Of a stretch of DNA of 5,796 bases, positions 1 to 5,486 are shown piece by piece. Origin of the DNA: DATKZS01 sp035527835 [NCBI: bacterium] (GTDB lineage Bacteria > RBG-13-61-14); contig DATKZS010000024.1 of assembly GCA_035527835.1 (NCBI GenBank), forward strand, positions 1 through 5,796, given 5' to 3'. Position numbers and translations under genes: made by a program. Numbering within the stretch: the first letter of the stretch is position 1; the number at the start of each line of letters is the position of its first letter. The notes under the pieces are model-generated. The model had not been told where the DNA came from. It ran no database searches and saw nothing but the letters and a program-made list of their open reading frames with translations.

Positions 1-38
1 CACGCTACTCGCTTTTTACTATTTTTTCCATTTTTCTC

Positions 39-65
39 TTGCATGGCGCTTCGAGATGTGATAAT
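39..65 (+). promoter_or_regulatory. Probable sigma70-type promoter of the acyl-CoA dehydrogenase gene
   Basis: A -10 box GATAAT (60-65) is preceded by TG one base upstream (57-58), forming an extended -10. A possible -35 TTGCAT lies at 39-44 with a short 15-bp spacer. Upstream DNA (12-40) is T-rich and contrasts with the GC-rich gene. Transcription would start near 72, which places the palindrome at 84-101 just downstream of the start, a usual position for a repressor site. The weak -35 and short spacer leave the assignment uncertain. Confidence 0.45.
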
Positions 66-83
66 AGTAAAAGCAGATAAAAA

Positions 84-101
84 TGAATGAATGTTCATTC
101 A
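84..101. promoter_or_regulatory. Palindromic operator resembling the TetR-family FadR site
   Basis: TGAATGAATGTTCATTCA is a palindrome with perfect 8-bp arms (TGAATGAA / TTCATTCA) around a central TG. As I recall it, the Bacillus subtilis FadR (YsiA) operator consensus is TGAATGAMTANTCATTCA; this site departs from it at one central base. FadR of that type is a TetR-family repressor of beta-oxidation genes, released by long-chain acyl-CoA. The site lies between the promoter and an acyl-CoA dehydrogenase start codon, which fits that role. The regulator itself is not encoded in this window. The palindrome is seen directly; the identity of the binding protein is inferred. Confidence 0.8.
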
Positions 102-155
102 GCGGCCGCGGGGGCGGCCCGGCAATGGACATTGCAACAGACAAGGAGGTTTAAA

Positions 156-2018
156 ATGCCGGCGAAGTTGGTTGACGATCGTGATGTCCAATTCGTGCTG
201 TGGGAGCAGCTCGAGCTGGAGAAGTACCTTGGCGATCCGAGCTTCAAGGGGTTCGGCAAGGAAGACATCAACATGATCATCGAGGAGGCCAAGAAGTTCG
301 CGGAGACCGCGGTGTATCCGGCGAACTTCACGGGCGACCGCGAGGGCGTGCACATCGTGGACGGCGTGGTCAAGGCCCCTCCCTCCTACAAGCCGGTCTA
401 CGACGCGCTTTGCGAGGGCGGGTGGATCGGGCTGGCCACGCCGGAGGAGTACGGCGGCCAGGGCCTGTCCGAGATGGCCGGTTTCGCGGTGACCGAGTAC
501 TGGATGGCCGGGTCCATCGCCTTCTCCATGTACCCGGGCCTCACCCGCGCCGCCATGCACCTCATCACCACCTGCTGCACCGAGGAGCAGAAAAAGAAAT
601 ACATCCCCAACATGGCCGCCGGCAAGTGGCAGGGCACCATGTGCCTGACCGAGCCTTCCGCCGGTTCCGCCGTGGGCGACCTCAAGTCCACCGCCAAGAA
701 GCGCGCCGACGGCCTCTGGGAGATCACCGGGTCCAAGATCTTCATCAGCTCCGGCGAGCACGACATGTGCGAGAATTTCATCCACCTGGTCCTGGCCCGC
801 GCCGAGGGCTCGCCCCCCGGCATCAAGGGCATCTCGCTCTTTATCGTGCCCAAGTACAAGATCAACCCCGACGGCTCGAGGGGCGAGCTCAACGGCGTGA
901 AGTGCCCCAAGGTCGAGGAGAAGATGGGCATCCACGGCTCCGCCACCTCCGAGCTGGTGTTCGGCGACGACGGCCCCTGCGTGGGCGAGCTGGTGGGCGA
1001 GCTCGACAAGGGCATCAAAAACATGTTCGTGATGATGAACGAGGCCCGGATCGGCACCGGACTCCAGGGCCTGGCCGCGGCCAGCGCCGCCTACCAGCAC
1101 GCGCTCGAATACGCCAAGATGCGCGTCCAGGGCGTGGCCATCGAGAACATGAAGGACGTGAACGCGCCCCGCGTCGAGATCATCAAGCACCCCGACGTCC
1201 GCCGCATGCTCCTCAGCCAGAAGGCCATGACCGAGGGAATGCGCGCGCTCATCTACCGCGGCGTCATGTTCGAGATGCAGGCCAAGGTGGCCAAGGACAA
1301 GGCCGAGGCCGAGAAGTACCACGACTTTCTCGATGTCCTCACCCCCGTGATCAAGGCCTATTGCTCCGACCAGGGGTTCCTCTGCACCCGCGACGCCATC
1401 CAGGTCTACGGCGGATACGGATACAGCGCCGAGTACCCCGTCGAACAGTACATGCGCGACGCCAAGATCGCGTCCATCTACGAGGGGACCAACGCCATCC
1501 AGGCCCTCGACCTCATCGGCAGAAAGATCCTCAACATCAAGAAGCAGATGAAACCGTACAACGACCTCATCGCCATGATGAAGAAGCTGGCCGACGACAA
1601 CAAGGGCCACGCCAAGTACGGCAAGAGCTTCGACAAGCTCGCCAAGGCCATCGAGTCCCTCGACGGCGTCACCAAGTTCGTCGCCGGCAAGGGCATGGCG
1701 GGCGACACCTCATACCCCGTCATGTACGCCACTCCCTACATGGAGGCCTTCGGACACGTCGTCGTCGGCTGGCTCCTGGCCGAGCAGCTAGTTATCGCCG
1801 ATAAAAAGCTCGAAGCCATGTGCAAGGAAAAAGGCGCCGCCGACGACAAGGCCAAAAAACAGCTCATCGAGGACAACAACGACGCGGCCTTCTACGCGGG
1901 CAAGATCCGCTCCGCCACCTTCTTCATTGACTTCTACCTCCCCCACGCGGACGCCATCGTCACCACCATCAAAAGCGAAAACCGCGACATGCTGGAGATC
2001 TCCGACCGCTGCTTCTGA
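156..2018 (+). CDS. Acyl-CoA dehydrogenase, long FadE5/DmdC-like type with C-terminal domain
   Basis: This cytoplasmic FAD enzyme performs the alpha,beta-dehydrogenation of an acyl-CoA thioester, the first step of beta-oxidation or a related acyl-CoA pathway. The start at 156 is chosen because AAGGAGGT (143-150) precedes it by five bases; an in-frame ATG at 87 lies inside the operator and lacks a ribosome site. The 620 residues show a short N-terminal segment seen in this subgroup (about 1-35), an alpha-helical N domain (about 36-155), a beta middle domain with CLTEPSAGS (163-171) and GSKIFISSGEHD (192-203), and a C-terminal helical domain with QVYGGYGYSAEYP (416-428). The catalytic base is expected at Glu443 in SIYEGTNAIQ. 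A further helical domain (about 460-620) makes it longer than the classic 380-aa enzymes. In the first family signature the usual Asp after GS is Ala172. Chain length of the substrate cannot be read; a methylmercaptopropionyl-CoA dehydrogenase (DmdC) is an alternative within the same subgroup. It is followed by its own terminator, so it is probably monocistronic. Confidence 0.96.
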   Translation: MPAKLVDDRDVQFVLWEQLELEKYLGDPSFKGFGKEDINMIIEEAKKFAETAVYPANFTGDREGVHIVDGVVKAPPSYKPVYDALCEGGWIGLATPEEYGGQGLSEMAGFAVTEYWMAGSIAFSMYPGLTRAAMHLITTCCTEEQKKKYIPNMAAGKWQGTMCLTEPSAGSAVGDLKSTAKKRADGLWEITGSKIFISSGEHDMCENFIHLVLARAEGSPPGIKGISLFIVPKYKINPDGSRGELNGVKCPKVEEKMGIHGSATSELVFGDDGPCVGELVGELDKGIKNMFVMMNEARIGTGLQGLAAASAAYQHALEYAKMRVQGVAIENMKDVNAPRVEIIKHPDVRRMLLSQKAMTEGMRALIYRGVMFEMQAKVAKDKAEAEKYHDFLDVLTPVIKAYCSDQGFLCTRDAIQVYGGYGYSAEYPVEQYMRDAKIASIYEGTNAIQALDLIGRKILNIKKQMKPYNDLIAMMKKLADDNKGHAKYGKSFDKLAKAIESLDGVTKFVAGKGMAGDTSYPVMYATPYMEAFGHVVVGWLLAEQLVIADKKLEAMCKEKGAADDKAKKQLIEDNNDAAFYAGKIRSATFFIDFYLPHADAIVTTIKSENRDMLEISDRCF

Positions 2019-2042
2019 GCATCTCCATCTCCGATCACGCTC

Positions 2043-2074
2043 CAGGGGCCGGACCTTTCCGGCCCCTGTTCTTT
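2043..2074 (+). terminator. Rho-independent terminator after the acyl-CoA dehydrogenase
   Basis: A perfect 10-bp GC-rich stem (CAGGGGCCGG at 2043-2052, CCGGCCCCTG at 2059-2068) with a six-base loop ACCTTT is followed by TTCTTT. It begins 24 bases after the stop codon. The T tract is interrupted by one C but the stem is strong. Confidence 0.85.
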
Positions 2075-2100
2075 GGGCGGTGCAAGGGAAAGGCGGTTTA

Positions 2101-2127
2101 TTTAACGCGGAGACGCGGAGAGCGTAA
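2101..2127. repeat. Intergenic tandem ACGCGGAG repeat
   Basis: ACGCGGAG occurs twice in direct tandem (2105-2112 and 2113-2120), followed by a partial third unit AGCG and an A-rich stretch, and preceded by TTTA. Short motifs of this kind (ACGCrGAG runs flanked by TTTA and AAAG) recur between genes in many environmental bacterial genomes, from memory. No coding potential is apparent. Copy number in this genome cannot be judged from a single window. Confidence 0.5.
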
Positions 2128-2198
2128 AGATAAAGAAATTCTCTTGATCCGGATTCCGCACAATAATATAATTCCCGCAGGCGGGGGACATCACGCTC

Positions 2199-2230
2199 CG
2201 TCCAGTCCCGGAGGGACTGCGATAGCCGGC
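2199..2230 (+). repeat. Short hairpin repeat, possible fragment of the element at 3548-3742
   Basis: A 7-bp stem CAGTCCC / GGGACTG (2203-2209 and 2213-2219) with loop GGA is followed by GATAGCCGG (2221-2229). The arrangement of hairpin, short spacer and then rTAGCCG matches the first part of the larger element, where CACCCC-GGAA-GGGGTG is followed by GAGTAGCCG (3573-3581). A smaller CCCG-CAGG-CGGG hairpin lies just upstream at 2174-2185. The relationship is suggestive only, because the matching segment is short. Confidence 0.4.
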
Positions 2231-2257
2231 GCCCTCCCCTCTGGCGCCCTCCCCTCT
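2228..2257. repeat. Perfect 15-bp tandem duplication
   Basis: GGCGCCCTCCCCTCT is present twice with no gap (2228-2242 and 2243-2257). Each unit begins with the palindrome GGCGCC. It sits just upstream of the probable promoter of the winged-helix gene and could reflect replication slippage or a duplicated protein-binding site. Confidence 0.85.
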
Positions 2258-2263
2258 TGACGC

Positions 2264-2294
2264 TTGTGCCATGACCCGGCTAAACTGATACAAT
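2264..2294 (+). promoter_or_regulatory. Possible promoter of the winged-helix gene
   Basis: A good -10 box TACAAT (2289-2294) has TG one base upstream (2286-2287), giving an extended -10. The best nearby -35 is TTGTGC (2264-2269) with a long 19-bp spacer; a better TTGACG at 2257-2262 is too far away (26 bp). Transcription would begin near 2301, leaving a leader of about 80 bases. The strength rests on the extended -10. Confidence 0.4.
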
Positions 2295-2383
2295 AGTTCC
2301 TGCATTTTGTAGGGCATCCTCGAGGCTCGGGAAGTACGGCGGGCGGGCAGTTGGTCCGCGAACAAAGAGAGGAGGCAAGAAGC

Positions 2384-2584
2384 ATGGTTAACAAGATCGG
2401 AGATAACGCGGGCAAGGTCTGGCACTACCTCAAGGTAAATGGGCAATGCTCATTCAATAAGCTGGTAAAAGGCGCCAAGCTCAAGGACCGGGAGGCGGAC
2501 CGCGCCATTGGCTGGCTGGCCCGCGAGGGCAAGCTCAAGATCGTCAAGGACAAGAACGCGGAGCTGATCTCGATCAGCGACTAG
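2384..2584 (+). CDS. Small winged helix-turn-helix protein, DUF2582-like
   Basis: The 66-residue product reads as a compact winged-helix fold: helix 1 [13 protein letters not shown] (5-17), helix 2 [10 protein letters not shown] (22-31), recognition-type helix [14 protein letters not shown] (35-48), then a beta wing [16 protein letters not shown] (49-64). This pattern matches my memory of the DUF2582 winged-helix family (PF10771), short stand-alone proteins in bacteria and archaea whose targets are unknown. The start at 2384 is preceded by AGAGGAGG (2368-2375) at eight bases; an in-frame TTG at 2351 lacks such a site. It has no ligand or dimerisation domain, so its effector cannot be guessed. 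gpmA begins 104 bases downstream with no clear terminator between, so the two may share a transcript. Confidence 0.85.
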   Translation: MVNKIGDNAGKVWHYLKVNGQCSFNKLVKGAKLKDREADRAIGWLAREGKLKIVKDKNAELISISD

Positions 2585-2688
2585 CAGGGGCGCGGCTTGG
2601 GGTTTTTGAATCCGCCGCGGCGGGCCGTGGCCGCCGTCAGGAAGCGGGCGCGAACGACGGACGTTGCCGGAAAAAGCGGAGGAACTTT

Positions 2689-3432
2689 ATGAAGGTGGTG
2701 CTGTTGAGGCACGGCGAGAGCCACTGGAACAAGGAAAACCGGTTCACCGGATGGACCGACGTGGACCTCTCCGAAAAGGGCATTGCCGAGGCACTCGAGG
2801 CCGGATGCCTGCTCAAGCAGGAAGGCTTCGTGTTCGACGTGGCCTACACCTCCGTGCTCAAGCGCGCCATCCGCACCCTCTGGATCGCGCTCGACGAGCT
2901 CGACCTGATGTGGATCCCGGTCTACCGCCACTGGCGATTGAACGAGCGCCACTACGGCGCATTGCAGGGCCTGAACAAGGCCGAGACCGCCGCCAAGCAC
3001 GGCGAAGAGCAGGTCAAAATCTGGCGCCGCAGCTACAGCATCACCCCGCCGCCACTCGACCTCGCCGACCCGCGCTATCCCGGCCATGACCCGCGCTACG
3101 CGGCCCTCACCAGCGACGAGCTGCCCCGAACCGAGAGCCTTGAGCTTACCGTCAAGCGGTTCCTGCCCTACTGGCACGAAACCATCGCGCCCGACATCAA
3201 GAGCGGCCGCCGCGTCCTCATCGCCGCCCACGGCAACAGCCTCCGCGCCCTCGTCAAGTACCTCGACAACATCTCCGATGACGAGATCGTCGGCCTCAAC
3301 ATCCCGACCGGCGTGCCCCTCGTCTATGAGCTCGACCAGGACCTGAAGCCCATCAAGCATTATTACCTCGGAGACCAGGAAGCACTCCAAGCCAAGATGG
3401 AAGCAGTGGCCAAACAAGGCAAGGCCAAATAA
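2689..3432 (+). CDS. gpmA: 2,3-bisphosphoglycerate-dependent phosphoglycerate mutase
   Basis: This cytoplasmic enzyme interconverts 3-phosphoglycerate and 2-phosphoglycerate in glycolysis and gluconeogenesis through a phosphohistidine intermediate. The 247 residues are close to the usual length of about 250. The N-terminal LLRHGES motif carries the phosphorylated His8; [15 protein letters not shown] (17-31), the NERHYG segment with acid Glu86 (85-90), WRRSY, and [10 protein letters not shown] with the second catalytic His181 are all present, so all core active-site residues are intact. The full-length body including the insert around residues 100-145 marks the dPGM mutase subgroup rather than a shorter phosphatase of the same fold. 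The start at 2689 has GGAGG (2678-2682) six bases upstream. The C-terminal tail is lysine-rich and alanine-rich. The region 2585-2688 holds a GC-rich inverted repeat (CGGCGG 2618-2623 / CCGCCG 2631-2636) but no convincing promoter. Confidence 0.97.
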   Translation: MKVVLLRHGESHWNKENRFTGWTDVDLSEKGIAEALEAGCLLKQEGFVFDVAYTSVLKRAIRTLWIALDELDLMWIPVYRHWRLNERHYGALQGLNKAETAAKHGEEQVKIWRRSYSITPPPLDLADPRYPGHDPRYAALTSDELPRTESLELTVKRFLPYWHETIAPDIKSGRRVLIAAHGNSLRALVKYLDNISDDEIVGLNIPTGVPLVYELDQDLKPIKHYYLGDQEALQAKMEAVAKQGKAK

Positions 3433-3439
3433 ATAATAG

Positions 3440-3466
3440 GTGGGAGCATTCTTGTCACAAATAGGA
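3440..3466. repeat. Possible decayed half-copy of the 5259-5388 element
   Basis: GGTGGGAGCATTCTTGTC (3439-3456) aligns, with a small gap, to GGTGG...ACACTCTTGTC in the left hairpin of the downstream element, and TTGTCACAA (3453-3461) is the reverse complement of TTGTGACAA (5356-5364) in its right flank. It starts a few bases after the gpmA stop codon, as the full element does after the brkB-like gene. No hairpin remains here. The match is short and could be chance. Confidence 0.3.
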
Positions 3467-3547
3467 TTTATGTAATTACTCCATCCCGTTGGGGAGCAGG
3501 TTATGGGGCCGAGGAGCAAATAGCAAACCTCTCCGCGGCTCCGTTAC

Positions 3548-3742
3548 CTCACCCCGGAAGGGGTGGGAACATGAGTAGCCGTAGGTGCAACCTACGGAAC
3601 AGCGTCACCTGGGTTACCAACCCTGAAAGGGTTGAACCAAAAGCCCGGCGTGGTACGACCCCTTCAGGGTCGGGACGATGTCGTGCGGTTTTCCGGGGGT
3701 TTCACCTCCCGGCTACTCATATCGTTCCCCTTCGGGGAAATA
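3548..3742. repeat. Six-hairpin palindromic element, two inverted copies of a three-hairpin unit
   Basis: Six short stem-loops follow one another: A 3550-3565 (CACCCC/GGGGTG, loop GGAA), B 3579-3597 (CCGTAGGT/ACCTACGG, loop GCA), C 3618-3634 (CAACCCT/AGGGTTG, loop GAA), D 3656-3672 (CGACCC/GGGTCG, loop CTTCA), E 3693-3712 (eight pairs with one bulged T, loop TTC), F 3725-3739 (TTCCCC/GGGGAA, loop TTC). Their centres pair symmetrically, A with F, B with E and C with D, all about 3645, and the loops change from GAA-type to TTC-type at that point. The linkers match too: the reverse complement of A-B contains CGGCTACTCAT, found in E-F at 3710-3720. So the region is two diverged copies of one unit, head to head. 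It has no plausible gene and no transposase. It could act at RNA level as a multi-hairpin structure or be a non-autonomous mobile repeat. Confidence 0.85.
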
Positions 3743-3767
3743 TTGCGGACAGCTTTAGTAGCGATCG

Positions 3768-3795
3768 TTGACACCACGCACCAAACATACTTAAC
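3768..3795 (+). promoter_or_regulatory. Weak candidate promoter before the BrkB-family gene
   Basis: A perfect -35 hexamer TTGACA lies at 3768-3773. The -10 is poor: CTTAAC at 3790-3795 with 16-bp spacing is the best candidate. Initiation would fall only a few bases before the ATG at 3807, giving an almost leaderless transcript, which would agree with the weak ribosome site. The sequence lies directly after the hairpin element. Confidence 0.3.
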
Positions 3796-3806
3796 GCCAG
3801 GGCGCC

Positions 3807-5249
3807 ATGAAGAGAACGGAACTCATAGAGCAGATAAAAGCCGCCGCCGTCCGCGCCCGCGGGCTCGGCCCCCGCGACCTTCTTGATCTTTGCCGGCAGC
3901 AGCTCCGCTATTGGGGCCGCATCTTCCGCCGCTCCTTCCGCCTCTTCGTGGACAACCGCGGGCCATACCAGGCCAACGCCCTGGCCTACCGCACCATGAT
4001 CTCCATGGTCCCCATGCTCGCCTTCACGATCTCGCTCCTCTCCTGGATCTTCGGAAGCGGTATAGAAGAGCTCAACGAAAAATTGAAATCCCTCATCCAG
4101 GAATATATCGTGCCCGACAGCCACATCCTCGAGGCCACCTTCGGCATCATTAACCAGTTCGTGACCCAGGCCAAGCAGGGCACCATCATCGGATTCATCA
4201 TCCTGCTCCTCACCTCCATATTCCTCATCAACGCCATCGAGACCATCTTCAACAACATCTGGCACATCAACCGCCGCCGGCCCTGGGCCCGCCGGATCAT
4301 GAACTTCACCGCCATGACCATTCTGATCCCGACGCTGCTCGGACTATCCATCTACATGACCGCGCGCATCTCCATTGACCAGGTCGCCCAGGTCCTCACC
4401 CAGAACGCCGTCGCCCGCCACATCCCCATCATCCAGTGGTTCTGGGACATGTTCCAAGGCAACGGCGTCCCCCTCGCCACCGGATGGGCCCTCTTCCTCG
4501 CAATGTACAAGTGGCTGCCCAACACCAGGGTTGAAACAACCGCCGCCGCGCTCAGCAGCTTCTTCGCCGCGCTCGCCTTCGAGATCAGCAAGTGGGGCTT
4601 CTCCCTCTTCGCCGCCCAGATGGTGTTGAGGAGGCAGATATGGTGGGGGCCGCTCGGCGTCTTCCTCGTCTTCCTCGTATGGGTGTACGTCATCTGGCTC
4701 ATCATCCTCTTCGGCGCCCAGCTCGCATACGTGATCCAGAACTACCGCTACGTGCTCCGCATCAATCCCGACCTCGAAAAAAGGGTCGGCGAGATCTACC
4801 TCGCCTGCCGCGTCATGCTCGAAATCGGCAAGAGCCATCTGGGCGGAGGCCAAGTCCCGTCGGTGCGCAAGCTCGCCGGAAAGCTGGAGGTGGAAGTGCC
4901 GCGCATCCAGGCCGTGCTCGGAAAGCTCATGGACTCAAACCTCGTCATCCTCGGCACAACCTCCGACGACAAGGGAGATTACGAAGAGGTATACGTACCC
5001 GGACGCGACCTGGGAACCATCACCGTGGCCGAGGTCATCCGCACCGTGAACGACGCCTGGCGCATACCCTCCCATGCATTGTCATCAGAGAAGGCCGCGG
5101 AAAATGGCAAGTACGGCTCCCCCCTCCATCCTCCACACGGCCCGGAGGCCACGCCCGAGTTGGCCCTGGACCACGTTCTCTCTGAAAGCCGCGCCACGCT
5201 CGAGGCTGGCCTCAACGTCTCCTTCCGCGATTTGATAATGCGGACCTGA
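3807..5249 (+). CDS. YihY/BrkB-family integral membrane protein with cytoplasmic C-terminal extension
   Basis: The 480-residue product belongs to the YihY/BrkB family, once mislabelled ribonuclease BN; its molecular function is not established, and transport or envelope roles have been proposed. After a basic amphipathic N-terminus, family motifs appear as NALAYRTMISMVPMLA (57-72) and NNIWHINRRRPW (149-160). Six hydrophobic segments are visible at about 60-83, 125-146, 165-187, 219-238, 246-268 and 279-311. Residues from about 328 to 400 look like a small winged-helix domain (CRVMLEIGK, VRKLAGKLEVEVPRIQAVLGKLMDSNLV), followed by a less ordered tail. E. coli YihY is about 290 aa and lacks this part, so the extension is the distinctive feature. 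The start at 3807 has only AGGG (3799-3802) four bases upstream, a weak site, but no better start precedes the conserved region. It lies between two palindromic elements and is probably transcribed alone. Confidence 0.92.
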   Translation: MKRTELIEQIKAAAVRARGLGPRDLLDLCRQQLRYWGRIFRRSFRLFVDNRGPYQANALAYRTMISMVPMLAFTISLLSWIFGSGIEELNEKLKSLIQEYIVPDSHILEATFGIINQFVTQAKQGTIIGFIILLLTSIFLINAIETIFNNIWHINRRRPWARRIMNFTAMTILIPTLLGLSIYMTARISIDQVAQVLTQNAVARHIPIIQWFWDMFQGNGVPLATGWALFLAMYKWLPNTRVETTAAALSSFFAALAFEISKWGFSLFAAQMVLRRQIWWGPLGVFLVFLVWVYVIWLIILFGAQLAYVIQNYRYVLRINPDLEKRVGEIYLACRVMLEIGKSHLGGGQVPSVRKLAGKLEVEVPRIQAVLGKLMDSNLVILGTTSDDKGDYEEVYVPGRDLGTITVAEVIRTVNDAWRIPSHALSSEKAAENGKYGSPLHPPHGPEATPELALDHVLSESRATLEAGLNVSFRDLIMRT

Positions 5250-5258
5250 TTGCGGCCT

Positions 5259-5388
5259 TTATTGATCTCTGTAAAAGTAAAGTCATGCTTAAGGATGGTG
5301 GAGGGGACACTCTTGTCCCCTCTTCTTGGGCCGACAGGAGTGTCGGCCCCACCTCTTGTGACAACATTACTTTTGCAGAGATCAATAA
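5259..5388. repeat. Nested palindromic element: long outer inverted repeat enclosing two mirror-image hairpins
   Basis: Outer arms 5259-5280 and 5367-5388 pair over 22 positions with a single T-G exception, beginning with TTATTGATCTCTG. Inside are two perfect 9-bp hairpins with four-base loops: 5301-5322 (GAGGGGACA/TGTCCCCTC, loop CTCT) and 5328-5349 (GGGCCGACA/TGTCGGCCC, loop GGAG). Their cores GACACTCTTGTC and GACAGGAGTGTC are reverse complements apart from one base, so the element is symmetric at two levels. As RNA it would fold as a three-way junction. The layout resembles paired REP/BIME units or a MITE without coding capacity. It begins nine bases after the BrkB-family stop codon and could stabilise or end that transcript. 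No target-site duplication is obvious. Confidence 0.85.
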
Positions 5389-5395
5389 TGATGAA

Positions 5396-5425
5396 CAGGC
5401 GTCAAAGCATTCGCTTTGACGCCTG
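5396..5425. terminator. Perfect 13-bp hairpin between convergent genes, probable terminator
   Basis: CAGGCGTCAAAGC (5396-5408) and GCTTTGACGCCTG (5413-5425) form a perfect stem with loop ATTC. It lies between the plus-strand BrkB-family gene and the minus-strand gene ending at 5487, or at 5444 if that gene is frameshifted. The downstream sequences on the two strands are only moderately T-rich (ATTGTAAGTTG on plus, TTCATCATTATTG on minus), so it is an atypical terminator that may serve both directions. Confidence 0.6.
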
Positions 5426-5486
5426 ATTGTAAGTTGTTCGCGCCTATTGCCCCGTGATGGTTATTTCCGGGGGTGTCAGCACGCGG

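Noticed and set aside
87-155. A start at 87 adding 23 residues to the acyl-CoA dehydrogenase
   Set aside because: That ATG lies inside the operator palindrome, has no Shine-Dalgarno sequence and adds residues unlike the family N-terminus; the start at 156 has a strong AAGGAGGT.
99-1610. A 503-residue minus-strand open frame opposite the acyl-CoA dehydrogenase
   Set aside because: It is an antisense by-product of GC-rich codon use: low-complexity Leu/Gly/Val/His/Asp content, no ribosome site and full overlap with a clearly conserved enzyme.
200-1804. A 534-residue plus-strand frame inside the acyl-CoA dehydrogenase
   Set aside because: The translation is Arg/His/Pro/Gly-rich low complexity, typical of a shifted frame in a GC-rich gene.
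2596-2640. A terminator between the winged-helix gene and gpmA
   Set aside because: The GC-rich inverted repeat CGGCGG/CCGCCG has only six pairs and is not followed by a T tract; the only T5 run (2603-2607) lies before it.
2581-3519. A 312-residue minus-strand open frame opposite gpmA
   Set aside because: It is antisense to an intact phosphoglycerate mutase with all catalytic residues, and its composition is Val/Leu/Gly/Ala/Glu-biased without recognisable motifs.
3479-3542. A terminator for gpmA
   Set aside because: Only weak pairings are found (CTCC/GGAG at 3479-3496 and GGAGC/GCTCC at 3513-3542) and none is followed by a T tract.
3548-3742. A CRISPR array, suggested by hairpins at roughly regular spacing
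   Set aside because: The hairpin stems are not identical repeats, orientation inverts at the midpoint, linkers are conserved rather than spacer-like, and no cas gene is present.
3571-3771. A short open frame inside the six-hairpin region
   Set aside because: It consists of translated hairpin repeats (for example NPERVEPKARRG), has no ribosome site and is better explained by the palindromic element.
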